The notes under the pieces are model-generated. The model saw only the letters and a list, made by a program, of their open reading frames with translations. It had not been told where the DNA came from and did no database searches. From NCBI GenBank assembly GCA_011109175.1, contig RDEW01000029.1, forward strand, positions 654,158 through 718,157: a stretch of 64,000 nt of DNA, in the 5' to 3' direction. This DNA comes from Dicyema japonicum (Eukaryota; Dicyemida; Rhombozoa; Dicyemidae). The first letter of the stretch is position 1; every line of letters begins with the position of its first letter. Both the position numbers and the translations under genes were made by a program. Positions 44,818 through 55,440 of this stretch are shown here, one piece after another.

Positions 44818-45024
44818 TTGGCGACAGGAAATACTAAAAGGACTATTTACTCCGTTTGGGGATATTCCTGGTCAGTTCAAACTCAAGCCAGTAATTGGGC
44901 AGATTTAACTAAATTTAAATTTATTGAACAAGAAAAACAACGTCATAACCAGAATGAAAAAAAATTCAAGTGGTCTAGGCCTCCCTCAACAGTCACATGC
45001 TTGGACTTTCATCCGACATCTTGA
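44818..45024 (+). pseudogene. WD-repeat-like gene fragment (tentative)
   Basis: An open frame reads ...S-N-W-A-D-L-T-K-F-K-F-I-E-Q-E-K-Q-R-H-N-Q-N-E-K-K-F-K-W-S, then R-P-P-S-T-V-T-C-L-D-F-H-P-T-S followed by a stop. T-C-L-D-F-H-P is the usual start of a WD40 blade, and a charged stretch before such a blade occurs in PWP2-type U3 processome proteins. No following blade or tiny intron could be found, so this is either an isolated exon or a broken gene. The stretch 45040-45417 shows no other gene. Confidence 0.3.
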
Positions 45025-45417
45025 TTGCACGTTTGTTAATCGCTTTTCCATAGTTTTCTTTTCAAAACGATGATTGTATATATATTTGTTTCCTCTATAT
45101 ATTATCCATATTGAAGCAGTCAGAGACAACTGCTCCTAAGTTGAATAATCTTCACTTGAGAGTCGTTAATGCTGTTAATTACTAAATTAAATTGTTGTCA
45201 AGAATCACTCCCCAAATGTCCTTGGATAAACCTCCTGGTTAAGAAGGATGACCTATACAAAGACGAACTGTAAGAGACATTGTAAAAGTGCTTAACATTA
45301 TATGTGACTTTTATAATAAAATGAATCATAGGTTTAATGGGAATAAGTGACCTACGTGGGGTATAATGTTTGAAATCTCACAAGTAACAAGAATAAAAGA
45401 TTACAAAAGATTACAAA

Positions 45418-45717
45418 TCAATAAGGTGAAACCAACACAATTCCGTCCCCTCTAATAAACAGCATGTTAATATCTCTTCGTTTGATCTATTAATACAACA
45501 AGCATATTACACGTGACATTTCTTTCAGTGATTTATTGTCAATTTCTACTGAGATTACCTTCTCCTGTACTTCTGATAACACCATATTGAGGTGTTGGTC
45601 GTATGCCTGTAGTTTGCCTGATATTTCTCTGTTATATCTCATTTTTATTAGTATTCTCTCGTTTAAACTTAATTTTAATAAATCAAATGGGTCTTCCATA
45701 TTTGATATTTGCTCCAT
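45418..45717 (-). CDS. LSM3: U6 snRNA-associated Sm-like protein LSm3
   Basis: LSm3 is one of seven proteins in the Lsm2-8 ring on U6 snRNA (splicing) and in the Lsm1-7 ring (mRNA decay). Exon 1 is 45717-45511 and exon 2 is 45486-45418, separated by a 24-nt GT...AG intron (45487-45510); 91 aa, against about 102 in human. The Sm1 motif covers F-D-L-L-K-L-S-L-N-E-R-I-L-I-K, then R-E-I-S-G-K-L-Q-A-Y-D-Q-H-L-N-M-V-L (human A-Y-D-Q-H-L-N-M-I-L). The Sm2 motif is in exon 2: I-N-M-L-F-I-R-G-D-G-I-V-L-V-S-P (human I-P-M-L-F-V-R-G-D-G-V-V-L-V-A-P). The start gives a short N-terminus with a second Met at residue 7, and either could be used. No disruption is present. Confidence 0.93.
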
Positions 45718-45829
45718 GTTGAACAGATGTTGTTATTTTTAAATTATTAATTTTAATTTAATTAATATATTTAATTAAATTTTTGCATAATGGTTGAGGC
45801 TGGTGACGCATCTCAAATTGCACTAATGT

Positions 45830-47135
45830 CTTTTCACTCTTTTCAAACTTTCTGTTCACGTCGTCGATCAAAAGGAGGTCACTCTGCCAGGATCTGAAAC
45901 GATACAACATTACTATCTGCTGCCTGCAAGAGACCAAAGTCAAAGAAGGACTTAACGAACAAATTGCTGACCACGACCTTATCTTGCTTCCTTCTATATT
46001 ACAAACCATAGAACCGATCAATCTCAATTTACCTGCTGGAAGTTTATGGAATAAATTCGTAAACAAAATAAAAATCAGTGGCTAATCACACGATTTGGAC
46101 AATTCCCAAAACCTTCAAAAGAATACACGACCACATATAGATCACCTCTCCCATTTACAAAAGGATCTACGTATCAAATGCATGAACACCCCCAACAAAG
46201 TGAAAGCAGCTGAGTTCAAAATCCGAAGAAACAAAATTATGCGAGAAATCATAAAAAAATGTCAGATAAACCACGAAACAGAGCTACAAAACCTTGCAAA
46301 TGAAGTGGGAATGTACAAACACGAAGCGCAAATGTATGCATCTGTAGTAAAGATGCTATCGCGAAAGAAATCCGAAAATCTAACAATTCATGACGAACTC
46401 GGAAGAACTATTTACAACAACCAGGAACGCACATACATCATAGCTGATCACTTCGAAAAATATTTCAATTTTAAAAAAGAGGAAACGCTTTATCCATTTG
46501 ATGGAGTCCCGAGAAAGCTATCACCAGAAATAACTTTATTGGAAGTTAAAAAGGCTGTGACCAGACTAAACAACTCAAAAGCACCAGACCCAGATAATGT
46601 TAATGCAGATCTCATAAAATACTATCCTGAAGAGTTTCAAAAACTCATCACTCGCATTGTTTCGAAAAACACTCCAGAATTAACATCGAAATCAAAAAAT
46701 TAATCTTCTTACATAAAACGGGGAAGAAAATAGGAAAGCTAAACAGCTTAAGACAAATCATACTACTCAACTCACTACGCAAAATTCTATCTCTAATCGC
46801 TCCGGACAGAGTAAAAACCCCACTACGTGGATTTATCGGAGCTAACCAAAGTGGGTTTGTCTCTGGAAGATCAACTTTCGATGCCGTTTGGATCCACAAA
46901 TGGATGTGTGCTTAATGCCAAAAATATAAATAGGAGTGCCACATATTGGGAATCGACCTATCTAAAGCATTTAACTCAATCAGCAGAGTCAAGATGATAC
47001 AAATATTAACACCACTACTCGAGGAAGATTCCATCAGAATAATTCGTTATCTAACCTCCTCCACTCAACTATTTATCCAGCTCGGAAATCAGAAATTCGG
47101 AATAAACAAGGGCGTTGTTTTTCAAGGTACTCATT
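45830..47135 (+). mobile_element. YADDVDF-group LINE, endonuclease end and RT N-half (decayed)
   Basis: Plus-strand blocks: an endonuclease opening with C-C-L-Q-E-T-K-V-K-E (45925 region), the pre-RT basic region (46095-46500), L-N-N-S-K-A-P-D-P-D-N-V (46565-46600), I-I-L-L-N-S-L-R-K-I-L-S, Q-S-G-F-V-S-G-R-S-T-F-D-A-V-W, motif A G-I-D-L-S-K-A-F-N-S-I (46945-46985), and the start of motif B (G-V-V-F-Q-G). It stops where the Helitron begins at ~47141. Two frame breaks are present. Confidence 0.75.
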
Positions 47136-47326
47136 AATAACTAGGTAGGCAGCTCGCTTCGCTCACTGTGAGCTAGGTACTGCGGACGGCTGTCGTTCAC
47201 ACCTTCGGAGTTCACTCCTATTTCGTTCCTGTGGAGATCAGTTTTTTCTTTAGTGAATTATATTTAACGAATTAAACTATTTTTATTAAAAAAAACTGAT
47301 TGTTATAATAAAAATTATCAAATATC

Positions 47327-48760
47327 TTATTGAAATGCTTGTTGATATACTACATTGCTTGTACGACCGTCCTTTTTGTATATGAATATGTTTTCTCGTT
47401 CACCTACTCTAGAACAACCTACATATAACTGTTTATGTGCAAAACATTCACTTGCTAAAGATAAACCTACTACTTTAAGAGTTTGTCCCTGTGATTTGAT
47501 AACTGTCATTGCGAAACTCAATTTCAATGGAAATTGTAGTCTCTTAAATCTAAATGGTAATTCATCCGAAATTATTGGAATTCTTGGAATATAAACGTCT
47601 TCTCCTTTATTTCGCACCGTTAATATCGTTGCTTCAATAATATTAGACATCAAATTTTTTACTACCAATTTTGTACCATTACATAACCTTGGATATTTCA
47701 GATTTCGTAATAGAACAACTGGCGATCCTAGTTTTAATTTTAAAAAATGATGAGGCATCCGTGACTGTTCTAAAGAATTTAGAAATTCTACAAGATATGC
47801 ACATGCTAATTTTTGATCCATAATTACATCGAAAGATTTATAAATACGTTCCAACCCGGGTAATTTAATAAGTAAGTTTAAGTTAATATTTTGTACTTCA
47901 TCAGTTAGTGGTAATAGTATAGCTCTTTCCCGAAGCCAGTCGAAACACGTGTAGTTTTCCTGTAGATCTGGATACAAAAAAGTCAATAAATTTTCTGAAC
48001 TGTGTACATTTATACATAATTCTTCAGAAAGTTGTACCTTTAAATCTTTTGAATTTATTTCGAGTGCTCCATTCCCTACATTTAAAAGTACCTTAGCGAA
48101 GGTATTCGTTTCTGACTTGTTTTGTGCACGAATATTTACATCTAAACTTATTTTTTTACAAAAGTCCAGAAATATGATGATTTCAGACATGCATTTTATT
48201 CATCTGCTGGTGTTACCCTATGAATAATAAACAGTGTCTGTTAAAATCACCTGCTAATACTAATACCGACTTACGAAATGGAATATCAAAGTGTTTTATG
48301 TCGCGAAAAGTTTTATCAACTGCTTCAAATGCTCTTTTACTTACCATTGTACACTCATCCCATACTATTAGATTACAATCACGTATAATTATCCCAGTAA
48401 GTGAATTTTCTTTAATGTTGCAAACTGGATTTTACATATCTCTTGCTAGATTAAATGTAGTTTGAAAATTGAATGCGCTGTTCGACCACCATCTAAAAGC
48501 GTAGTCGCAATACCTGTAGATGCAACTGCTATTGTTTTTTTATGATTGCATCTCGCATTTGCTAACAATAGATTTAACAAATATGTCTTACTTGTACCTT
48601 CTGGTGCATCTAAAAAAATATCTTACCATCATTTTCTTCAATATTTCTGTTTATTTCAGTATAGATTTTTGATTGACGTTCCAATAATTTCGGTTCCCTG
48701 TTTTTTATTATTTGATGTAGTTCTTCTAAGTTATATTTTTTCACATTCTAAATTACAATA
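47327..48760 (-). pseudogene. Helitron PIF1-like helicase
   Basis: The C-terminal ORF (48190-47327, 287 aa) ends with F-A-M-T-V-I-K-S-Q-G-Q-T-L, then Q-L-Y-V-G-C-S-R-V-G, the last helicase motifs of Helitron Rep/Hel proteins. Upstream frames give a P-loop L-D-A-P-E-G-T-S-K-T-Y (usually G-T-G-K-T; here Gly is Ser), A-V-A-S-T-G-I-A-T-T-L-L-D-G-G-R-T-A-H-S, V-W-D-E-C-T-M (Walker B) and L-A-G-D-F. Two or three frame breaks lie between these. The Rep nuclease half is absent. The helicase would unwind DNA during rolling-circle transposition. Confidence 0.85.
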
Positions 48761-48831
48761 TGCCAACATCAATGTAAATAAAAATCTAATATGTGATGGC
48801 ATATTGAAAATCCCAGCTTCGGTCAATGCGA

Positions 48832-49001
48832 TTTTTATGTTAATCTCTTTTTTAACTCTTTTTAGAATTTTAATTTTTTTAAGGGACCGATCTCTTGAAG
48901 AGGTTGAATCATCTTATTTTTATGTGAATCTCTTTTTTAACTCTTTTTAGAATTTTAATTTTTTTAAGGGACCGATCTCTTGAAGAGGTTGAATCATCTT
49001 A
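48832..49001. repeat. Tandem duplication of an 85-bp unit
   Basis: Two head-to-tail units (48832-48916, 48917-49001) are nearly identical and include CTCTTTTTTAACTC and GGGACCGATCTCTTGAAG. They lie within the Helitron. Confidence 0.9.
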
Positions 49002-49379
49002 TTTTGCTATTATCTCAGGCATTTCCTTCTTTAGCTAAGTGCGCACGGACAGACAGACTGACAGACAACTTATTCTTTTATTAATAATAATGAAAATATT
49101 AGTATTTTAGAGACAAAATATCTTTTTAGTCACTAATTTCCATGGGATTTAGTCAGGACGATTCAGAAATCTTGGCTCGTCCGGTGATTTCCAAGGCTTT
49201 TGGGCATACCTCCTGCTTTCTTTGAAAAATAACCATGCAATCCGGAGCTATATAACTCTCCCCATCAAAGCTCCACAAGCCCAAAACAAAGATCAAAAAA
49301 TTAAGACCAATTATTTTTAATGAACATAATTTACAAAGTAGCATAGTTCAAAATGGAATCAAGAGAAGATTGAAGTGTA

Positions 49380-49560
49380 TTATTTACCAACACACCATAG
49401 GGGATTCTGAAAAAGGAAGATTGACATTAGATGCTGCATGGAATTATAAATAGAGATACTCGACTGTAAGAAAGATTCAAAACGGCCGCAAAATTCAAGG
49501 AATTGATATATCAAGAGCCTTTGTTTATATTAATCGACTGAAACTCATTAGTCGGTCCGG
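49380..49560 (+). mobile_element. YADDVDF-group RT fragment
   Basis: The plus strand reads G-R-L-T-L-D-A-A-W-N, then I-Q-G-I-D-I-S-R-A-F-V-Y-I-N-R-L-K-L-I, motif A and its N-terminal flank. It may be the other side of the LINE interrupted by the Helitron, or a separate copy. Confidence 0.5.
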
Positions 49561-50460
49561 TCTTTGTCTCCCACAAGACTACCGCTCCGTCATTCTGAAA
49601 TCCTTCTTTTGAACGTCCTCGATTTTCTTAGTGTTCGTCCATGATAATGAAAATCTCCACGAAGCACACACATACGAGAAGCATGGTTTGATGTATTGTT
49701 TGTAAATGTTCATCAAGACCGGGTGGGTACCTGTCTTCCATATTCCAGATAAACATTTTAATACATTGATCCTCTTCTCGCACTTCAGAACAATGTTTGC
49801 CACGTGTGTAACAAACATAAGTGCGCATCCAATGTCACCCCCAGGATCTTCTGACATTTGCTAATGGGGATTTCAACGTTTGTCCAATTTTAACTTGACA
49901 GTTATTTCCTTAACCTTTTGTCCAAAGAACATAGACGTGACCGACTTTCTGGAATTTATCGTGAGTTGAGGCGGTCCAGGTTAATTTGTAATCTTTCTGT
50001 AGCATTTTGGATATCCCGATCACGCGAGGCCAAAACAATGTCGTCCGCATATGAGAGTAGAACATCGTTATTGGGTTCCGGAGTCCAGAGGTCTCCAGGT
50101 ATAAATTGAATAAGGCGGGGGATAAAGAAGATCCTTGGGGGACACCGTTTGGAGAAGACGTGAGACTGATTTCAGTCCTCCGAGGCATACACGTTCCCTT
50201 CGTCCACTTAAGAAATTTGTTATCCAAAGTTTAAGCTTCCCCGGGATCTCGGACTGGAAAATTTTCTTTGATAATATTTCTCTCGAAATAGAATCAAAGG
50301 CCTTGTTAATATCAATGGAACATAAGACTGTTTTCAAATGCCTTGGTTTGTTTGAAAATCCATCTTTAATGAAGTTGGTTAATTTCTGTAAATACGTTGA
50401 TGTAGAACAATCCCTCTTGAATCCGAGTTGAAAACTCAAAACCTCTTTATCCAATCCTCC
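49560..50460 (-). mobile_element. CR1-like LINE RT and C-terminus (decayed)
   Basis: Minus-strand frames: F-Q-L-G-F-K-R-D-C-S-T-S-T-Y and C-S-I-D-I-N-K-A-F-D-S-I (50454-50250), N-G-V-P-Q-G-S-S-L-S-P-A-L-F-N-L-Y (50150), a weakened Y-A-D-D-like box (Y-S-H-M-R in the frame read, Y-A-D-D-I-V in the neighbouring frame near 50050), and Y-I-K-P-C-F-S-Y-V-C-A-S-W (49680). Three frames are used, so it is dead. The stretch 50461-50689 holds more eroded minus-strand RT sequence. Confidence 0.7.
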
Positions 50461-50689
50461 AAGATACGGCCTTGTTTGAAATATAATAGCGTTCCATGGC
50501 TATGTTTAATGAGAAAATCCATTCCCATTTCGAGTTTGGCTTCATCATTTTTCGGTTGGCATACAGCCATATTTCTTGAAATCGTAGTGAGTCAAACCGT
50601 CTTCTATCTCAGGCAGTTCAGGTGGAAAGATTATAACTTATCTGTTTTTTTCTTTTCGGACATTGTATTAAAATGTATCCATCATCAAG

Positions 50690-51760
50690 CTGAATATATT
50701 GCGTCGTACTTAGAGTCCGCGGAGAAATATCTGATCATACCTGTGGATACGCCACCCAACTTGATAAAGCTATCACCTGGCGAAATCTCAAATGCAATGG
50801 TCAAACTTAAATATGGTCTCTCCCCTGGACCGGATTGAATCAATTCAGAAATTCTCAAATACGGACCACCTACACTAGCAGACAAACTGGCAGAACTACT
50901 CAACTCTATGTTTATAAAAAAATAGAATACCCGGTCTTGAATCCGGACTACTAATACCAATACAAAAAAACCTGCTGAAAATCTACGTCCAATAATCTTG
51001 CTAACACCTTACAGAAACTTCTGGCATCAGTTACGCTGAACCGAATAAGAGAACAAGTGGAAAACTATATATCCCCTAGTCACAGTGGATTCAAAACTGA
51101 AAAATCCACTGCGGATGTAGCATGGAGCTAACACCAAGCTCAGAGTGCGAGTCTGTAAGACGTTATCCAGTGAATTTAAAGTTCAATGTTGGTACTCCTC
51201 AGGTAGATTCCCTCTCACCCTTGCTTTTTGTCATATATCTGGAGGCTGCATTACGAGATCTTCAAAAGTTATATGATGGCAACATCGTCGAAATTGCACA
51301 TGCCGACGACGTCGACTTTGTGTCAGAAGACAAATCGGCCCTACTTCGTTTCCTCGAGGTTGCAACTGCTGAGCTGAACCGATGGTTATTTGGAATGAAC
51401 ACCGCAAAAACTGACACTGTGGAAATCAGGAGAATAAAAACCAGATCAAGTGAAACATGGCTCTTTACTTGGAGACAGTCAAGATATTGCAAAAAGGAAG
51501 GCCCTCGCTTGGTAACAATGAACAAGTTGAATAAAGAGTGGATTGGCAAACGACGATCCTGCACATCACTTCGCTTGAGACTGTATGAAGCCTTTGTCAA
51601 ACCGATCTTAATTTACAATTCATCGACATGAGGAACGTCCAAAACCGAACAACTTGGACTCGACACTTACCATCGAAGACAACTTATATCTCTACTAGGA
51701 CTAAACTGACCAGCATCTGATTCCTTAGACGACGCAGGAATTCGAGCTTCGAAGACGCAA
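50690..51760 (+). mobile_element. YADDVDF-group LINE RT (decayed; catalytic Tyr lost)
   Basis: The plus strand shows P-S-P-G-E-I-S-N-A-M-V-K-L-K-like sequence, then G-T-P-Q-V-D-S-L-S-P-L-L-F-V-I-Y-L-E-A-A-L-R-D-L (51195-51260). The catalytic box is A-H-A-D-D-V-D-F-V-S (51295-51325), where the usual Tyr is His, and the motif B Gly is Val. The C-terminal block with Y-E-A-F-V-K-P-I-L runs to 51700. It is nearly the same sequence as 29170-30330. Confidence 0.8.
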
Positions 51761-52139
51761 CTCCGAGTTGAACAAACAACATCTTACGACATTATTATAT
51801 CGTTTTGTTCTATCGGCCTTCTCGGTGCCGAGTGGCTCTTGAGGCACTTTGAAATAGGTGGTAAAGCTACCTACATTTTGGTAGTTTCTTGAACTGCGGA
51901 CAACTTGTGTAGGGAAGATAGGGAGATAGTTAATTACCATGCAACACTAGGAGAGTAAGAGACATTCAAGATTGCTAATTCTTGATTAATTTCACGAAAA
52001 CTTCCTTAATTAGAGGATTATCAGATGGGATCGTTTCCAAAGAGTTGTTTTGGTAAAATTTGTTAAAAAACATACTCTCAAGAGTTTTCTTCAAAACAAG
52101 AAGATTGTCTTTCGCTCATATTTCATTGACTCTGCATAC
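51761..52139. other. Gap, no gene seen
   Basis: No supported ORF. The word ACTCTCAAGAGTTTTCTTC at 52072-52090 resembles ACTTTCAAGCGTTCTCTTC at 57849-57867, hinting at a shared but unidentified repeat. Confidence 0.35.
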
Positions 52140-54480
52140 TTAGCAGAATGAGATGTTTTTATTTATTTATTTATTTTAATAACCCGGGAACACCGAGAAA
52201 GAAAGACAAAAGAGTCAAACAGTTAGGTGATCCCAGTCCTCGCAATCACTTGTGCCATTCGACGTCTGTGATCTTCCATCGTCCCCACTACTTTCCGGAA
52301 AGCCTCTCTCGTCTGCAGAGGAATCCGATCGGGAGGGGAATTTCTTATCCAATCGGTTTTCTCTTGCCATGGGAAGGATCAGGCGAAGCGGATTTTTATC
52401 TTCTTCACAGACGCGAGAAATCCGGAGCCACGACTACGGATCTTAGCTTCCATGAGTAGTGGGTCGACTGTTGATCCATTACGTTGGCCTTGGAACGACG
52501 GTCCGACGTGAATGTGGAACAGATAGACTTGGTTGCAGAAATCGTTAGTCGATTGCCAACAATCCAATCGTGGAGAGTGTTCAATTTTGTCTGAGTTTTA
52601 AGGATGCGACTTGCGTCAAGCGGTTCCGTATTGCAATGACTACATCGTCTGCGTAGGATAATAGCAGGGAATCTTCGTCTCTTTAGGTAGTCGTGTAGGA
52701 ATAGGTTGAATAGAATTGGTGAAAGTGGAGACCCCTGGGGTACCCCGTTCGGTAGTAAATCGTGATCTAGATCTGAGATCACACTAACTACTCTTCCACG
52801 TCTTCCAGACAAAAGTTGGCAGCCATAATTTCACATTCGACGAATATTAGTAGAAATATTTTTCCAACCAGGATTTTCCTCGAAACAGTGTCAAAGGCTT
52901 TGTTGATGTCAATAGAAACCAAGATGTGCGTTTGTGAGGCGGAGGATGGGTGTTAAAACCGTCGGCAATGAACTGCGATAAAGTTGCCAAGTATGTAGCG
53001 GTGGACGTACCGCGGAGGAAACCATGTTGAAATATAGGACGCGGAAGATACGAAATAATGACTGATAATACAAGTTTCTCCATAATTTTTTGGCAGTGTG
53101 CTGGTAACGGAAATAGGCCTGTAGGATGCAGGTTCTGTCTCTGGTTTCCCAGCTTCAATATCGGTCTGATGATAGAATTCTTCCAAATTTGGAATAATAT
53201 TATAGTTATGGACAGGTTGTATATATGCGTGAGGTAGCCAATTGCGTAGTGGCTTAGGTGTTTTTGGTGAATAGAAGATACTTTGTCAGGCCCGCACGCC
53301 CGTGAGCTCTTTAATCTGGTATCACATCCAAGACTTGGTCATCTGTGAATAGTTCGTGGTAAGGTTCCTTCTTCGGTTTATGGGCACGCACCTTAATGTC
53401 CAGGTGTTTCGAGAATGGTTTGAAGCTAATTCCAGCGTAATGTTTCATAAGGGTGTTAGGATGTAGGTGGCATAAGTGTTCAGGAGAAGACTTTCCGGTT
53501 CCGTCTGCATCATCCAGCTCCGACTTGACTTGTTTAAGAGTTTTCCAGAAATGTCGGGATGTACTTTTCTTGTCGAGGTGGTTAAAAAGATGCTGGCATC
53601 TCTTGTCCTTGTGTTCTTTTGCTCTGACAGATCCTTTTAGTAAAAGACGTTCCAGGAAATGAGTCCAGCCAGAGAAGGTGAGCATAGTGTTAAGTCGGGG
53701 GATGTGCAGCTATCAGTCATCCTTAATGGGGTCCTCGTATTTGAGTTAGGGTTGTTCAGTATAATCCGGTCAGGAAGATAATTTGCAATGAGTTCTCCTC
53801 GGTTATCAGAGGATTGGGAAGTGAGCCAAACTGGATGTCGTGCATTAAGATCCCCACACAACAGTAGATTTTTCAATGTTGAAATGCGTGATAAATCAGG
53901 GGTGTAAGATGACGGACACGATCCTTGTGGAGGAATATATAAATTAGCCAAATGGATCTAAAAGGACGGGAATAACTCGATTTTGACAGTAATCTGCTCC
54001 AAAATCTTGTCGTAGCCAAGAAGCTCTGAGGTTCGTTGAGTTGTATCCATAAAAGGAATATCGTTCTTTATAATAGTAAGTAGTCCTCCTCCGCGTCCTC
54101 CCTGACGATCTTTACGGATCACTGTGTATCCGGGAAAAGAAGGTGTTGGTATGGAGGGAGATAGCTTGGACTCCTGTATTAAAGCGAGGTCAGCCTCATT
54201 TTTGCGGAGGAGTGCCCGGAGTTCAAAGATTTTCTTCCTGATCTCATTCGTATTCAGTTGTATAATTGTAAAACCTCTCCATGGACCAGGATTGGTTTCG
54301 ACGTCCCCACATAGAAGAATCAAAAGTCTGGATAAATGGGGACACCAGACAGGGTCGAAGACACAGGAGATGAGAGGAGGGGAGAAGCTGTTGGCTCTTT
54401 TCGTTCCATTTTGGAATGGGTGACACCGTTTCTGGTGAGCCACATGACACCACGCTAACATTCCTGTGTTTAAGTAATGT
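52140..54480 (-). mobile_element. CR1-like non-LTR retrotransposon with 2A leader, copy B (decayed, near full length)
   Basis: The leader ORF opens near 54461 and carries 2A at 54305-54282. The endonuclease follows: I-I-Q-L-N-T-N-E-I-R-K-K, A-L-I-Q-E-S-K, L-L-C-G-D-L-N-A-R-H-P-V-W (53850) and D-L-T-L-C-S-P-S-L-A (53680). The linker is M-K-H-Y-A-G-I-S-F-K (53430). RT pieces are R-P-I-S-V-T-S-T-L, F-Q-H-G-F-L-R-G-T-S, D-F-N-K-A-F-like near 52890, and N-G-V-P-Q-G-S-P-L-S-P-I-L-F-N-L-F (52740). The YADD box lies in a shifted frame near 52650. There is an internal deletion before the C-terminus. The tail is the GGGATCACC...GGTGTTCCC stem at about 52180-52240 and AATAAATAAATAAATA. It is inactive. 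Confidence 0.85.
54282..54305 (-). other. 2A ribosome-skipping peptide (DVETNPGP)
   Basis: The minus strand encodes C-G-D-V-E-T-N-P-G-P, preceded by a hydrophobic stretch (L-L-I-L-L). It is an exact match to the 2A consensus and differs from copy A at one variable position (Thr for Ser). The release point is between Gly (54285-54287) and Pro (54282-54284). Confidence 0.87.
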
Positions 54481-54594
54481 CTGAATGAGATGTTACTAGA
54501 CTGAGAGGCGGTTAGATGTCAATCAGTCGCACGAATTGTCTAGCTTCTTTTAAACCTTGGGAGCAGTTTCTTGTTGCGAATTAATTTGCTAAAA

Positions 54595-54950
54595 TAATTT
54601 ATTTATTTATTAACCCGGAGATCACCGAGAATGAATGATGAAAGTAAAGTCAACTTTTGGTGATCACAGTTCCCACAACCAAACGTGCCATCCTAAGCCT
54701 GTGCGTCTCCATTATTCCCACTGTCAAACAGAAATGCCTTCTTTGATCCTTGCAGAGGAAGCCAATTGGGGAGGAAATTTCTTAGCCAACCGATCTTCTT
54801 TTGCGTGGAACAGTGAGAGGCTTAGTGGGTGTCCATCTTCGTCGCAAATGCGGAGAAATCCAGAACCAAATCTACGAGTTCTAGATTCCGTTAGTAGGGA
54901 AGGCATTTTTGTTCCACATTGTGGTCCCTGCATACGTATTGTTTTTTCTT
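54595..54950 (-). mobile_element. CR1-like LINE 3' end
   Basis: A C-terminal frame (54933-54724) contains R-R-F-G-S-G-F-L-R-I-C-D-E-D-G-H-P, similar to R-S-R-G-S-G-F-L-R-L-C-E-E-D-G-N-P of copy C. The tail pairs GATCACC with GGTGATC and ends TTAATAAATAAATAAAT. Confidence 0.75.
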
Positions 54951-55440
54951 ATTATTAGTATTAAGGCACTTGCACGAAAGCCATAATGTTTATAGTGGGC
55001 ATGTGCAACACTCAGAAACAATATTTATAATTAATTTTTTCCATCTTCTTCTGTCGAATCCTAGTCATCTCAATTCGTCCAGGTATTCCCCCGTCTTTAA
55101 ATTTTTTCCCATACGATTTAGATCTTTATTTAAGGCAGTCAGAACTATCGATCTAGGTCGTCCGCGGAAGAGTTTGTCGCAATGTCAAAGGAATCTTCCA
55201 TCGCTTTGATACCGGCTGAGTCCGTGTTCATTCTTACTAAATGCCCAAATAGCCTCCACGAGCATCTATCACATTCTTGCTGATGTATGAACACATATAC
55301 TTGTTATAAACACCAGTGGTTGATATTCTCGTGGCCACTCCATTCCGAGTAAGCTTCTTAGTTGCCTTCTATAGAACGAATCCAGTTTCGATAGTTCGTT
55401 AAAGGAACTTCCCCAGGTCCCAGCGTTGTACCGGATGCTC
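54950..55440 (-). mobile_element. YADDVDF-group LINE 3' end
   Basis: Minus-strand frames: L-D-S-F-Y-R-R-Q-L-R-S-L-L-G-M-E-W-P (55370), F-R-G-R-P-R-S-I-V-L-T-A-L-N-K-D-L (55150), F-D-R-R-R-W-K-K-L-I-I-N-I-V (55050), then a short 3' UTR and AATACTAATAATA. It is 5' truncated and frameshifted, and abuts the CR1-like fragment. Confidence 0.75.

Larger units (their letters stand above)
47141..49080 (-). mobile_element. Helitron remnant
   Basis: The minus-strand 3' end has a hairpin (GCTCACAGTGAGC, then GCGAAGCGAGC) followed by CTGCCTACCTAG near 47141-47175. A hairpin before a CTRR end is the Helitron signature. The internal coding region is a PIF1-type helicase. The far end contains a run of GACA units (49050-49070). 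It lies inside the LINE RT at 45830-47135, whose motif B breaks off at the boundary. The 5' terminus was not pinned down. Confidence 0.65.
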
